Assembly: GCF_016862995.1 (NCBI RefSeq)
Contig: NZ_BOOA01000043.1
Coordinates: 1 to 64,000, forward strand
Direction: 5' to 3'
DNA length: 64,000 bases
From: Acrocarpospora phusangensis
GTDB taxonomy: Bacteria > Actinomycetota > Actinomycetes > Streptosporangiales > Streptosporangiaceae
The notes beneath the pieces were generated by a model, which saw only the letters and a list, made by a program, of their open reading frames with translations, ran no database searches and was not told the DNA's origin. Below, piece after piece: positions 52,224 to 61,800 of the stretch. The translations under genes and the position numbers were made by a program. Every line of letters begins with the position of its first letter. The first letter of the stretch is position 1.

Positions 52224-53591
52224 TCAGTCTGGTAGGCGCTCCAATTCGGCGATGGTGTTCTTGAGGGCGCGGAGAAAGAGAGCGGCTTCGCGGCCGTTGA
52301 TCAGGCGGTGGTCGTAGGCGAGGCCAATGTTGGCGACCTTCTTGGTGGTCAGGGTTCCGTCGTTCAGGGTGAGGACGGGCTGAGGAGTTGTGATGGCGAG
52401 GGCGCAGGCGTGGCCGGGAAAGATGAACGGGATCGCCAGGGAGACGTCCGCGTCGTGGTGGAGGGTGACGGCGATGTTGGCGTCGGCGAGGTCGGATTCG
52501 CGGAAGTCACCGGTCGTCGAAGCCAGGCGGTATTCCATCAGCCGGGTGGCGACGTCCTTGAGCGAACGAGACGCCGCATCGTGAATCACCGGCACGTAGA
52601 GACCTTCGCCGGTGTCGACCGTGACCCCGACATTCGGACTTCTGGCCAGTCGCGCTGTTCTGTCGTCCGTGAGCGTGGCGAAGAACATCGGAAACTCGTC
52701 ATGAAGCCGGGCCACCGCCAGAACGAACAGCTCCGCCAACCCGACAGGACGACGAACCTCCCGGGTCATCCGGGCCGCGACCTCAAGCGTGCCGTCCATA
52801 TCCATCGCCATCACGGTGTACGCCGCCGGAATAGTCGCATGCGACACCTGTACGGCTCTCGCCACCGCCCGCTGCACCCTCGGCAGCTCATACGTGGCTG
52901 CGGACGCTCTCTCCACCAGACGTTCGACGTCAGCACGTCTGATCACACTCAGCCCCAGCGAGTTCACCCGCTCGGCGGGAATCCCCAGTTCATCAAGGAG
53001 CGCCTGCGCCGGAGCAGTGATCAGCGGCGAGCGCCCGCCCGCAGCGACAGGCGAGGCAACTCCGCCGCGAGCGTTCGGGCCAGTCACAGCGGCCGCAGCA
53101 TCTCCAGTCGCGGCGTAACGAGTGGAGGAACCCGAAGCAGCAGTTTGCGCAGAGTCAGGCGGCCGAGGCTCAGCAGGAGTTGTGGTGTTCAAGGCGGCGG
53201 GTGTTCCGGAAGAAGTCGTGCCTGGGGGCCGGCCATGGGCGTCCGCCTTGCTCAGGGAGTTCGTCGCCCCGGGCGGTTCGTAAGACGTCGGAACATGCGC
53301 CAGCGGTTCATTCGAAGCCCGCTCGGCGTCCAAGGGAATGGAAAGCTCGGGCGGTTCGGGTGATGTGGTGAGGTGGGCCAGTCGTTGGCCTGGGGCGCAG
53401 TCGGCGTTGAGGGGGATGGACTGCCAGAGGTAGCCGTCGGATTCCGCGGCTATCTCCTCGGCGGCTTTGGAGGTTTCGATTACCGCGATCGGGTCGCCGG
53501 ACTTCACGGGGGTACCGTTTTCGACGATCCACTCGACCAGGATGTAGGTCGCGTCGTTGTTGTTGAGTTTGGGGACTCTGAGTTCAATCAT
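52224..53591 (-). CDS. 2-oxo acid dehydrogenase E2 acyltransferase
   Basis: The 455-residue protein has an N-terminal lipoyl domain with the lipoylated Lys in VIETSKAAEEIAAESDGYLW. A disordered linker contains a 26-residue duplication (SIPLNADCAPGQRLAH and SIPLDAERASNEPLAH). The peripheral subunit-binding domain (ITAPAQALLDELGIPAERVN) and the catalytic domain follow. The active site reads YDHRLINGREAAL, where the usual D-H-R-x-x-D-G has Asn in place of Asp. It starts at an ATG overlapping the E1beta stop region. Placed in an NRPS operon, it probably supplies an acyl group to the assembly line rather than to central metabolism (inference). Confidence 0.88.
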   Translation of the reverse strand: MIELRVPKLNNNDATYILVEWIVENGTPVKSGDPIAVIETSKAAEEIAAESDGYLWQSIPLNADCAPGQRLAHLTTSPEPPELSIPLDAERASNEPLAHVPTSYEPPGATNSLSKADAHGRPPGTTSSGTPAALNTTTPAEPRPPDSAQTAASGSSTRYAATGDAAAAVTGPNARGGVASPVAAGGRSPLITAPAQALLDELGIPAERVNSLGLSVIRRADVERLVERASAATYELPRVQRAVARAVQVSHATIPAAYTVMAMDMDGTLEVAARMTREVRRPVGLAELFVLAVARLHDEFPMFFATLTDDRTARLARSPNVGVTVDTGEGLYVPVIHDAASRSLKDVATRLMEYRLASTTGDFRESDLADANIAVTLHHDADVSLAIPFIFPGHACALAITTPQPVLTLNDGTLTTKKVANIGLAYDHRLINGREAALFLRALKNTIAELERLPD

Positions 53592-54693
53592 GGAGGGCCT
53601 CCAGGATGGCGGCGTAGATGGTGGACTCCTGGAGGAGAACTCGTTGTTCCAGGTGGGCGGCGGTGGGGATGACACTGTCGGCGGAATGCACCAGGGCGAC
53701 CGGGCGGGAAAGGTTCTTCCACATGTGCTGGTGGATTCGGTGCGCTACCTCGGCTCCCCATGTCCCGCCGGCGGTGCTCTCCTCGGCGATGACGATGGCT
53801 TTCGCGTTCCGGAGCGTGGACAACAGGGGTTCGACGTCGAACGGGTAGAGGCGAGAGGGAACGAGCAGACAGCAGGTCACCTCACGCTCGACGAACATGC
53901 GCCGCATCGCCGCCAGAGCCCGATCCGCGACCCCGCCAGGCGCGATGATCACACAGTCGGACTCGGCGGGATCGTCGATAAAGACCCGAACGACTTCGTC
54001 ACGAACGACCCCAACGTCACGGAAGCCTCGAACGCCGTAACCGTCAGATTTGTCACACTCGCCACCGCCCACGTTTTCATCGCCAGAAATGGCGTCACCG
54101 CTCGACAGGCCGTCGCCACCGGACAAGGCGTCGCGGCTGAACAGGGGATCGAGGTCGTGCATGCGGCGCGTGTACAGCACCTTGTCCTCGAAGAAGACGC
54201 ACGGCTGCGCGGAGGCGAGCATCGACGCCAGGACCGTGCGGTTGTCGTGCAGCGCCGACATCTCGTACACCGCAAGGCCGGGTACGCCGATGAAGTGCTT
54301 CTGGAGGCTCTGGCTGTGGGTGGGGCCGTAGCCGCGTCCGCCGCCGGTGGGACAGCGGACGATGAGGCGCATCGGCACGCGGGAGCCGTACATGGAGACG
54401 GATTTGGCGGCGAAGTTGGTGATCTGGTCGAAGGCGAGGGCGACGAAATCGCTGAACATGATCTCGACGATGGCGGTGTCGCCGCAGAGGGCGAGTCCGG
54501 CGGCGAGGCCGGACAGGCCGGATTCGCTGATGGGGGTGCCGAGGACGCGGTCGGGGAACCTCGTGGACAGGCCGCGGGTGACCTTGAAGGCGCCGCCGTA
54601 GGGGTCGAGGACGTCTTCGCCGATCACGTACGCCTTCGGGTCGCGTTCGAGCAGGTCGCCCAGGGCGGCGTTGAGGTTCTCCCCTACCCGCAC
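53584..54693 (-). CDS. 2-oxo acid dehydrogenase E1 beta subunit
   Basis: The roughly 369-residue protein begins VRVGENLNAALGDLLERDPK and has YVIGEDVLDPYGGAFKVTRG, GTPISESGLSGLAAGLALCG and VRCPTGGGRGYGPTHSQS, the TPP-binding and dimer segments of E1beta. A low-complexity insert (GGDGLSSGDAISGDENVGGG) lies in the middle, making it longer than usual. The C-terminal domain has IAPGGVADRALAAMRR and VIAEESTAGGTWGAEVAHRI. The GTG at 54693 overlaps the E1alpha end by 10 bp; another GTG lies three codons upstream. Confidence 0.85.
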   Translation of the reverse strand: MRVGENLNAALGDLLERDPKAYVIGEDVLDPYGGAFKVTRGLSTRFPDRVLGTPISESGLSGLAAGLALCGDTAIVEIMFSDFVALAFDQITNFAAKSVSMYGSRVPMRLIVRCPTGGGRGYGPTHSQSLQKHFIGVPGLAVYEMSALHDNRTVLASMLASAQPCVFFEDKVLYTRRMHDLDPLFSRDALSGGDGLSSGDAISGDENVGGGECDKSDGYGVRGFRDVGVVRDEVVRVFIDDPAESDCVIIAPGGVADRALAAMRRMFVEREVTCCLLVPSRLYPFDVEPLLSTLRNAKAIVIAEESTAGGTWGAEVAHRIHQHMWKNLSRPVALVHSADSVIPTAAHLEQRVLLQESTIYAAILEALHD

Positions 54694-55601
54694 GGGGACC
54701 ACCGGGAGAGCGGACGGGCGGCGACATCGCGGACGATTCCCGCGACTCGGGCGCGGGCTGCCTCGTCGGCGGTGGCGAAGACGAGCGGGTCGGGCTCGGC
54801 GGTGCGGTACCAGTCGGGCAGGGCGCGGACCTGGTCGGGCGGGCGGGTGTCGTCGCCCTTGCTGTGCGGGCCGAGGCGGTGGGTGACGAATTCGACCACG
54901 AGGGGGTGCGAGTCGGTGCGTACCGACTGGAGGAGGGGGGTGAGGTCGGCGCGGATGTCGGTGAGGTCGAGGGAGGTGACGCCGTGGTGGCGGATGCCGA
55001 AGCCGTGGGCGCGGTCGCGGATCGTGCCGGCGAGCTGGCGGGTGGTCGGGGTGGATTGGGCGATCCCGTTGTTCTCGACGATCACCAGGAGGGGAAGCCG
55101 CCACAGCGCGGCCATGTTGAGCGCCTCGTAGACCGAACCTTCGCCCCACGTGCCGTCGCCGATGTAGACGCAGGCCAGCGCGCCGGAGCCGCGTAAGTGC
55201 AGGGCCGCGCCCGCCGCGACGGGAAGGCTCTCTCCCTGTACGCCGGTGGAAAGATACCGATCGCGAAGAATGTGCTGGCTGCCCCCGACACCCGCGCAGA
55301 CGGCGCCCTCCCGGCCCATGATCTCGGCGAGGAGCCCTTCCGGATCCTCATATCGGGCGAGATAGTGCCCGTGGCCGCGATGGTTGCTGAACACGTAGTC
55401 GTCGGCCTGGAGCAGCGGCGCGAGAGCGACGGGCACGTACTCCTGGCCGAGGCAGGTGTGCGTGGTCCCGTTCAGCTCGCCGCGCGCGAACAGGTCGAGC
55501 AGGGCCAGCTCGAAATGCCGGATCAGCAGGAGCAGATCCAGGTCATGCCGGGCGATACCCGCTTTCGGCGTCGAATCAGTGCACAGGTCGGTAGCCGTCA
55601 T
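54684..55601 (-). CDS. 2-oxo acid dehydrogenase E1 alpha subunit
   Basis: The 305-residue protein has the E1alpha features THTCLGQEYVPVALAPLL, FSNHRGHGHYLARYEDPEGL, STGVQGESLPVAAGAALHLR and the TPP motif GDGTWGEGSVYEALNMAALW ending in V-E-N-N. It should decarboxylate a 2-oxo acid, or cleave a ketose as in related antibiotic pathways, and pass the two-electron acyl unit to lipoate on E2. The phosphorylation loops of mitochondrial enzymes are absent, as expected. It begins 57 bp after the condensation–carrier gene. Confidence 0.88.
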   Translation of the reverse strand: MTATDLCTDSTPKAGIARHDLDLLLLIRHFELALLDLFARGELNGTTHTCLGQEYVPVALAPLLQADDYVFSNHRGHGHYLARYEDPEGLLAEIMGREGAVCAGVGGSQHILRDRYLSTGVQGESLPVAAGAALHLRGSGALACVYIGDGTWGEGSVYEALNMAALWRLPLLVIVENNGIAQSTPTTRQLAGTIRDRAHGFGIRHHGVTSLDLTDIRADLTPLLQSVRTDSHPLVVEFVTHRLGPHSKGDDTRPPDQVRALPDWYRTAEPDPLVFATADEAARARVAGIVRDVAARPLSRWSPCG

Positions 55602-55658
55602 GAACCGCCGGCCTCCATTCCTAGATCGACCTCGATCGTCGCCAGCCGGAAGGCACGG

Positions 55659-57155
55659 TCACGTCGTGCTGACCGCTGGTTCGGAGTCGCGGACGGCGGT
55701 GACGACGCCGGCGATGGTCGGGGTGTCGAAGAAGACGTCGAGGGACACCTCGATGCCGAGGCGTTTGCGCATGCGGGCGATGATCTGGGTGATCGTCAGG
55801 GAGTGCCCGCCCAGGTCGAACAGGTCCTCGTCGTCGCCGATCTCGTCGATGCCGAGCACTTCCTGCCAGATCTCGCGGATGGCGTCGGCGAGGTCGGGCG
55901 TGGCGTCGTTTTCACTCCGGAGGTCAAGAGACACAGAGCTATCCGGATTTTTCATGATGGTGAGAAGGTCCTCCGCTATTCGAGCGACTTCCGGGATCTC
56001 GTCGGGCGAGCCGGAATCTGAGCCGTATTGCATGGTCACGAAGAGGCCGTCCGGGGTGTCGACGGCCTGGAAGTGCAGCAGGCTGCGGACTGCGTGATTG
56101 AAGACCGCCCAGTCCACGCGGGTCCGCAGACCGGCGAAGCCGGGTTCCTCCCGCCGTTTCCGGTAACTCACCGATACGGGAGCGAGCGCCGTTCGCGGCC
56201 GAAGTCCCCGTACGGCACGGGCGACGGGCACCGCGCGGAACCGATAGATCTCCCGCAACTCCCCCCGAAGCCAGCGCGCCAGATCGACGACGGACATGTC
56301 CGGAGACGGCCGCGAAGCCACGGGAAGCTCGTTGACGAACAACCCGATGTTGTCCCGTACCGCTTGAGTACGCGTGGACACATCCACCGCGCACACCGGC
56401 TCCACGTTCCCGTACGAGTACAGCAACGCCTGCACACAAGCCAGAAACAACTCGAATCGCGAAATATCCGAAATGTCGGGTAGTTCGGCGCGGAACGTGT
56501 ACGCCCGGCCGAAGGCCGCTCCACGCCTCGGCGCGCCCGTCCCGACCTCGGGCAGCCCAGAACGCTGCTCGGGAAGTCCCCGGACGATCACGTCCCCCGG
56601 CTCGCGCCACCGCGACCGCCAGAATTCCCGCGCCGCGCCCAGCTCGTCACCCACCCGAACCCGCTCATCGGCCGCGAACCCCGCGTACGGCATCGTCAGC
56701 CGCGGCAACGTCCGCCCGTCATAGAAGGCCGCCAGATCCCGGACGAACACATCCTTCGACTCTCCGTCGAACACCAGATGGTGGGCCACGAAGACCAGGA
56801 CGTGCCGCTCCGGCGCGAGCCGTACGAGGGTGAAGCGCGCCAGCGGCCCTCGCTCCACATCGAACGGACGAAGCGTCTCCTCCAGCACAAGAGCATCCAG
56901 ATCATCAGATGTCGTGACACGGATCTCCGGATGCGTGCCCCACACCTCCACCGGCAGGCCGTCGTCGTCCTCGACGATCGCGCTGGACAGCACCGGATGC
57001 CGCCGGATCACCGCCTGACACGCCTGAATGAGCGCACACGCGTCCAGCGCCCCATCCATCCTGATCAGGACGGGCATGTGATACGCCGACCCCGCCCGCC
57101 CCATCCGCTCGGTGATCCACATCCCCACCTGCGCGAATGACGCCTCCGCACTCAT
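55659..57155 (-). CDS. Free-standing NRPS condensation–carrier didomain protein
   Basis: The 498-residue protein is a condensation domain (about 1-405) followed by a peptidyl carrier domain (about 415-490). The catalytic motif is VAHHLVFDGESKD (H-H-x-x-x-D-G intact) and the phosphopantetheine site is the Ser in LFDLGGHSLTITQI. It has no adenylation domain, so its carrier must be loaded in trans, plausibly by the AMP-forming ligase encoded just upstream, whose stop overlaps this start (ATGA). The carrier could also receive an acyl group from the E1/E2 proteins downstream. Confidence 0.9.
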   Translation of the reverse strand: MSAEASFAQVGMWITERMGRAGSAYHMPVLIRMDGALDACALIQACQAVIRRHPVLSSAIVEDDDGLPVEVWGTHPEIRVTTSDDLDALVLEETLRPFDVERGPLARFTLVRLAPERHVLVFVAHHLVFDGESKDVFVRDLAAFYDGRTLPRLTMPYAGFAADERVRVGDELGAAREFWRSRWREPGDVIVRGLPEQRSGLPEVGTGAPRRGAAFGRAYTFRAELPDISDISRFELFLACVQALLYSYGNVEPVCAVDVSTRTQAVRDNIGLFVNELPVASRPSPDMSVVDLARWLRGELREIYRFRAVPVARAVRGLRPRTALAPVSVSYRKRREEPGFAGLRTRVDWAVFNHAVRSLLHFQAVDTPDGLFVTMQYGSDSGSPDEIPEVARIAEDLLTIMKNPDSSVSLDLRSENDATPDLADAIREIWQEVLGIDEIGDDEDLFDLGGHSLTITQIIARMRKRLGIEVSLDVFFDTPTIAGVVTAVRDSEPAVSTT

Positions 57156-58549
57156 GCCAGCGCCCGCAGCGCACGTTTGTCCACTTTGCCGCCCCGGTTG
57201 CGCGGCAGCGCCTCCACCGTCAGCAGCCGCGCGGGAATCTCGTGCCCGGCCAGGCGCTCCCCCAGGAAGGCCCGCATCTCCTCCGGCGCGACCGAGTCCC
57301 GCACCACCAGCGCCGCCACCACGGACGTGCCCAGAACGGCATGCGGCACCCCGAAAGCGGCGGCCTCCTTCACCAGCGGATGCGCGTGCAGCGCCTCCTC
57401 GATCTTCAAAGTCGAGATCTTGTACGCCCCCGACTTGACCACGTCGCTCTCCCGGTCGACCAGGTAGAGGTATCCCTCCTCGTCGAGGTAGCCGAGATCC
57501 CCCATGCGTACCCATCCGTCCCGGAACACCGGGGACGCGGGGTCGCCGAGGTACGCGCGGGGCGCGGCCGGGGACCGCATCCACACCTCGCCGGTCTCGC
57601 CCGCCGGGACCGGTGCGCCGTCCGCCGAGGTGACCCGCACGCCTCCCCCGGCGGCCGGCCGCCCCACCGAACCGGGCCGCTCCGGATCGAACAGCATGAT
57701 CGTCTGAGCGGGCGCCGCTTCGGTGGAGGTGTAGTAGTTCGTGATCATCGCCTTCGGGAACAGCCCGGTGAGCTCGGACGCGACCGCCGACGGCAGTGGT
57801 GCGGCGGCCGATCCGAGCAGCAGCACGCTCTCCATCGGCTCGACCCCGGCATTGATCAGCTCGATCGCCATCGCCGGAACCAGGAACACCGACCCCGCCC
57901 GATATTTCCGGATCAATCCGGCGAAGCGTCCGGGCGTGAAGCGGGGGGACGTCACCACGGCGGGATGGGCCGACAGGGCGTTGACCAGCATCATCTGGCC
58001 CGCGTTGGTTCCGATCGGGAAGGCGTGGACGAGGTGTTTGGAGTGGCGGAACGGCTGGTGGCGGGGCTCGGGCCGTACTCCGTAGGCGAGGTTGGCGTGG
58101 GTGGCGGTGACGCCTTTGGCGGTGCCGGTCGTGCCCGAGGTGTAGAGGATCTGGGCGGGATCGCCAGGCCGAGAGATCACCGGCGGAGGGGTCGTGTCCG
58201 TACCGGACGCCCATTCTTCGCCGGGGCGCAGGATGGCCGCCATCGAGCAGTGCACGGCCAGTTGTCCGACCTCTGCGTCCGGGAGGCGGTCCGACAGCGG
58301 CACCGCGACCGCCCCGGCGCGGAGCACGCCCATGAAGGCCACCGCGTAGTCGATCCACCCCGAGGCGGGAAATATCAGCCCGATCCGGTCGGCGGGCGCG
58401 ATCCCCTGGCCGACCAGCTTGTTCGCGACCGCGTTCGCCCTCGCGTCCCAGTCCCGGTACGCCAGCTCTCCGACGCCGTCCACGATCATGGCGACGCCGT
58501 CGGGATCGGCGGCGGCCCGTGCCGCCAGCAGCTCCGGAAGCGTCATCAA
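57152..58549 (-). CDS. AMP-forming acyl/aryl ligase (ANL superfamily)
   Basis: The 465-residue adenylating enzyme has the P-loop-like ILYTSGTTGTAKGVTATHAN, the ITNYYTSTEAAPAQTIMLF segment in the place of Y-G-x-T-E, RMGDLGYLDEEGYLYLVDRE and the catalytic C-terminal Lys in LPRNRGGKVDKRAL. It is shorter than most NRPS adenylation domains and has no carrier. It probably activates a carboxylic or amino acid for the carrier protein encoded next in the operon. The true substrate cannot be read from the sequence with confidence. It is the first gene of the minus-strand operon. Confidence 0.88.
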   Translation of the reverse strand: MMTLPELLAARAAADPDGVAMIVDGVGELAYRDWDARANAVANKLVGQGIAPADRIGLIFPASGWIDYAVAFMGVLRAGAVAVPLSDRLPDAEVGQLAVHCSMAAILRPGEEWASGTDTTPPPVISRPGDPAQILYTSGTTGTAKGVTATHANLAYGVRPEPRHQPFRHSKHLVHAFPIGTNAGQMMLVNALSAHPAVVTSPRFTPGRFAGLIRKYRAGSVFLVPAMAIELINAGVEPMESVLLLGSAAAPLPSAVASELTGLFPKAMITNYYTSTEAAPAQTIMLFDPERPGSVGRPAAGGGVRVTSADGAPVPAGETGEVWMRSPAAPRAYLGDPASPVFRDGWVRMGDLGYLDEEGYLYLVDRESDVVKSGAYKISTLKIEEALHAHPLVKEAAAFGVPHAVLGTSVVAALVVRDSVAPEEMRAFLGERLAGHEIPARLLTVEALPRNRGGKVDKRALRALA

Positions 58550-58610
58550 AGGATCCTTAATGATCGGATGAATGTCTTCAAACCCACGTAGAGGATGTTC
58601 CCCTGAACAC

Positions 58611-58639
58611 CCTTATTGAAAACAATCTTTCCAGTTAGC
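58611..58639 (+). promoter_or_regulatory. 29-bp direct repeat, copy 1, in divergent promoter region
   Basis: This begins CCTTATTG and contains AATCTTTCCAGTTA. It matches 58763-58791 at 25 of 29 positions. It is closer to the ligase gene start. It may be the binding site of a cluster-specific regulator or a duplicated promoter. Confidence 0.6.
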
Positions 58640-58762
58640 GACGCGGCCAGTGTTGCATGTGGCATATGTCAGCCACAAGGGGGACGGCTCGCGGCAAGCC
58701 CTACCAGCAAAGGGATTGTTGGGGTTGTGGCGGACGCGGTGCCGTGCCAGACTGACGCCGTA

Positions 58763-58791
58763 CCTAATTGCAAAGAATCTTTCCAGTTAAC
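58763..58791 (+). promoter_or_regulatory. 29-bp direct repeat, copy 2
   Basis: This begins CCTAATTG and contains AATCTTTCCAGTTA. It lies 152 bp from copy 1 in the same orientation and about 60 bp before the NRPS start. The region is AT-rich for this genome. Confidence 0.6.
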
Positions 58792-58852
58792 CGGCCGAGC
58801 TCCACGCGGCTCGGGCCCTTCGTGCTGCATTCGTCCGATCAATGAAGGAAAG

Positions 58853-61800
58853 ATGTTTGCCGTCACGGCGTCCGGCCAGATCCCGCTCTCGCTTGGCCAG
58901 GAGCGTCTCTGGTTCCTGCACGAGCTGACCCCCGACGACGCCTCCTACAACATCTGCGTGACCGAGCGCCTGCTCGGCCCTCTCGACACGGACGCCCTGG
59001 AACGCGCGCTGCGCGCGGTGGTCCTGCGGCACGACATCCTGCGTACGCGTTATCCGGCGGTGGACGGGCGGCCCTTCCAGGTCGTCGGCGAGACCGTGCC
59101 CGCGCTCGAACGGCTGAGCGCCCCGACGCCGGAGCACGCGCGGGCGATGGTGGGCGAGCTCACCAACCTGCCCTTCGACCTCGCGACCGGACCGGTTCTG
59201 CGGGCCGCGCTCATCGCGGCCGGGCCGGAGGAGCACGTCCTGGTCATCGTCCTGCACCACATCGCCGGGGACGGCTGGTCGCTGGGGCTGCTCTTCGAGG
59301 AGATCTCCACGCTCTACGCGGGTGGCGAGCTTCCCGTGCTTCCTCTTCAGTACGCCGAGCACGCCAGGCGGCGGCAGGATCAGCCGGCCGACACGTCGTA
59401 CTGGCGGGAGCGGCTGGCGGGGGCGGCGACGCTCGATCTTCCGGCGGATCGGCCGCGCCCGAGGGTCCGTACCTCGAAGGGGGACTGTGTCGCGCGGCGG
59501 CTTCCCGCGGAGCTGGTCGCGGAGGCCGGCCTGCTCGCGAGGCGCGAACGGGTGACGCTGTTCATGCTGCTGCTGGCCGCCTTCCAGACGCAGCTGTCGC
59601 GCTACACGGGCGCGGAGGACTTCTGCGTCGGTACGCCCGTCTCGGCACGCGACAACGAGGACGTCGAGAAGCTCATCGGCTTCTTCCTCAACACGGTCGT
59701 GCTCCGGGCCGATCTCGCCGGTGATCCGTCCTTCCGCGACCTGCTCAGAAGAACCCGGCGCACCGCGATCGACGCGTTCGTGCACGCCGACACCCCGTTC
59801 GACCAGCTGGTCACCGAACTCGGCGTCGCCCGCGACCTCAGCCGCACCCCGGTCTTCCAGACCCAGTTCAGCTTCCGGAACGAGCGCAACGCCGGGCTCG
59901 CCCTCCCCGGGATCACGGCCGAGCCCTACGATCCCGGCTTCCACCAGGCGAAGTTCGACCTCTCGCTGGAGATCAGCCCGAGCGGCGAGGCGTTCTTCGT
60001 CTACAGCGCCGACCTGTTCGACCGCGAGACCGTCGAACGATTCGCCGCCAACTTCGAAACCCTGCTGCGATCGATCGTCGCCGACCCCGACCGGCCCGTC
60101 TCCGAACTCGACCTGCTCACCCAGGACGAAACCGACCTCCTGCTCACGTGGAGTCGACCGGCGTCGCCTCCGCCCCCCGTCCCGGCGCGAACCCTGGCCG
60201 AACTCGTCGAAACGACCGCCCGCCGCGTCCCGAAGACCACCGCCATCCGGTACGGCGACGCCTCCCTCACCTACGCTGACCTGAACACACGCGCGGACGC
60301 CCTGGCCGCACGGTTGCGCGCCCTCGGGGTCGGACCGGACGTGCGGGTGGCGATCTGCCAGGAGCAGTCGGTCGAGATCGCGGTGTCCATCGTCGCCGTC
60401 ATGAAAGCGGGCGGCGCCTACGTCCCGCTCGACCCGGACCAACCGGAAGAGCGCCGCGCGTACATGCTGGCGGACTCGGGCGCCCTGGTCGTGATCACGG
60501 ATTCCGGCCCGGCTCCGCTGAGCCCCGCCATTGAAACGCGGCCGGGTAATGCCGCTCAAGGCGACCCCGACCGGTCCGGAGAAGTCACGCCCCGCCGATC
60601 CGCGCACGGAGCTGGTCCCCGCGACGGCGAGGAGACCAGGCTGAACAGACCCGGAAAGTCCAACCCGCCAGCCGATCCCGGCGACGCCGAGGAGACGTTC
60701 CCCGGCGAACCGGTAAGCGGAGAGGCGACGGCGGACAGCCTCGCGTATGTGATCTACACGTCGGGGTCGACCGGGAGGCCGAAAGGGGTCGCTGTTCAGC
60801 ATCGGCAGGTGCTGAACTATCTGGCCGACGTGCGGGAGCGGTTCGACGTCGGGGAGGGCGCGAGTTTCGCGCTGTTGCAGTCGCTCGCGTTCGACTTCGG
60901 CATGACGGTGTTCTACCTGTCGCTGATGACCGGCGGGACGCTGCGGCTGCTGCCGTCGAAGATCTCCGGGGCTGAGCTGGCCGGGCACATGGGCGGGATC
61001 GACTACCTGAAGATGACGCCGTCTCACCTGGCGGCGCTCGCCGCCGACGCGGACGTGCGGAGCCTGCTGCCGCGGCGGCTGCTGATCCTCGGCGGCGAGG
61101 GGTCGAGCTGGGAGTGGACGCGGACGCTGGCCGGGTACGGGCAGGTGGTCAACCATTACGGGCCGACCGAGGCCACGGTGGGCGTCGCCACGTACCGGGT
61201 CTCGGCGGAGGTGGAGCCGGCGGGGCCGATCACGCCGATCGGGCGGCCGTTGGGGCACGCGGAGCTGTTCGTGCTGGACCGGCTCGGGAAGCCGGTGCCG
61301 GTCGGGGTGGCGGGTGAGCTGTGCATCGGGGGCGATCGGCTGGCGCGGGGATATCTCGGGCGTCCGGACCTGACCGCCGAGAAGTTCGTCGAATCCCCGT
61401 ACGGGCGGATTTATCGCACAGGGGACCTCGCTCGATGGCTGCCCACCGGAGATCTGGAGTTTCTCGGGCGTCGCGATCTTCAGGTGAAGATTCGCGGGTA
61501 CCGGGTGGAGCTCGGGGAGATCGACGAGCATCTGCGCCATCTTCCGGCCATCGCCCATGGCGTCGTGGACGCACGCGACGGCGAGCTGGTCGCCTACCTG
61601 GTCGCGGCTCCCGACGTGCAGCGCCCGAGCGTGGGTGAGTTGCGCCGGGAGCTGGCGGGCAGGCTGCCGGAGTACATGGTCCCGACCCGCTATGTCTGGC
61701 TTGCCGACCTTCCGCTGAAGGGCCACGGCAAGGTGGACCGCGCCGCGCTTCCTGCGCCCGAGGACACGCGGCCCGACCAGGACGTGCCGTTCGAGCCGCC

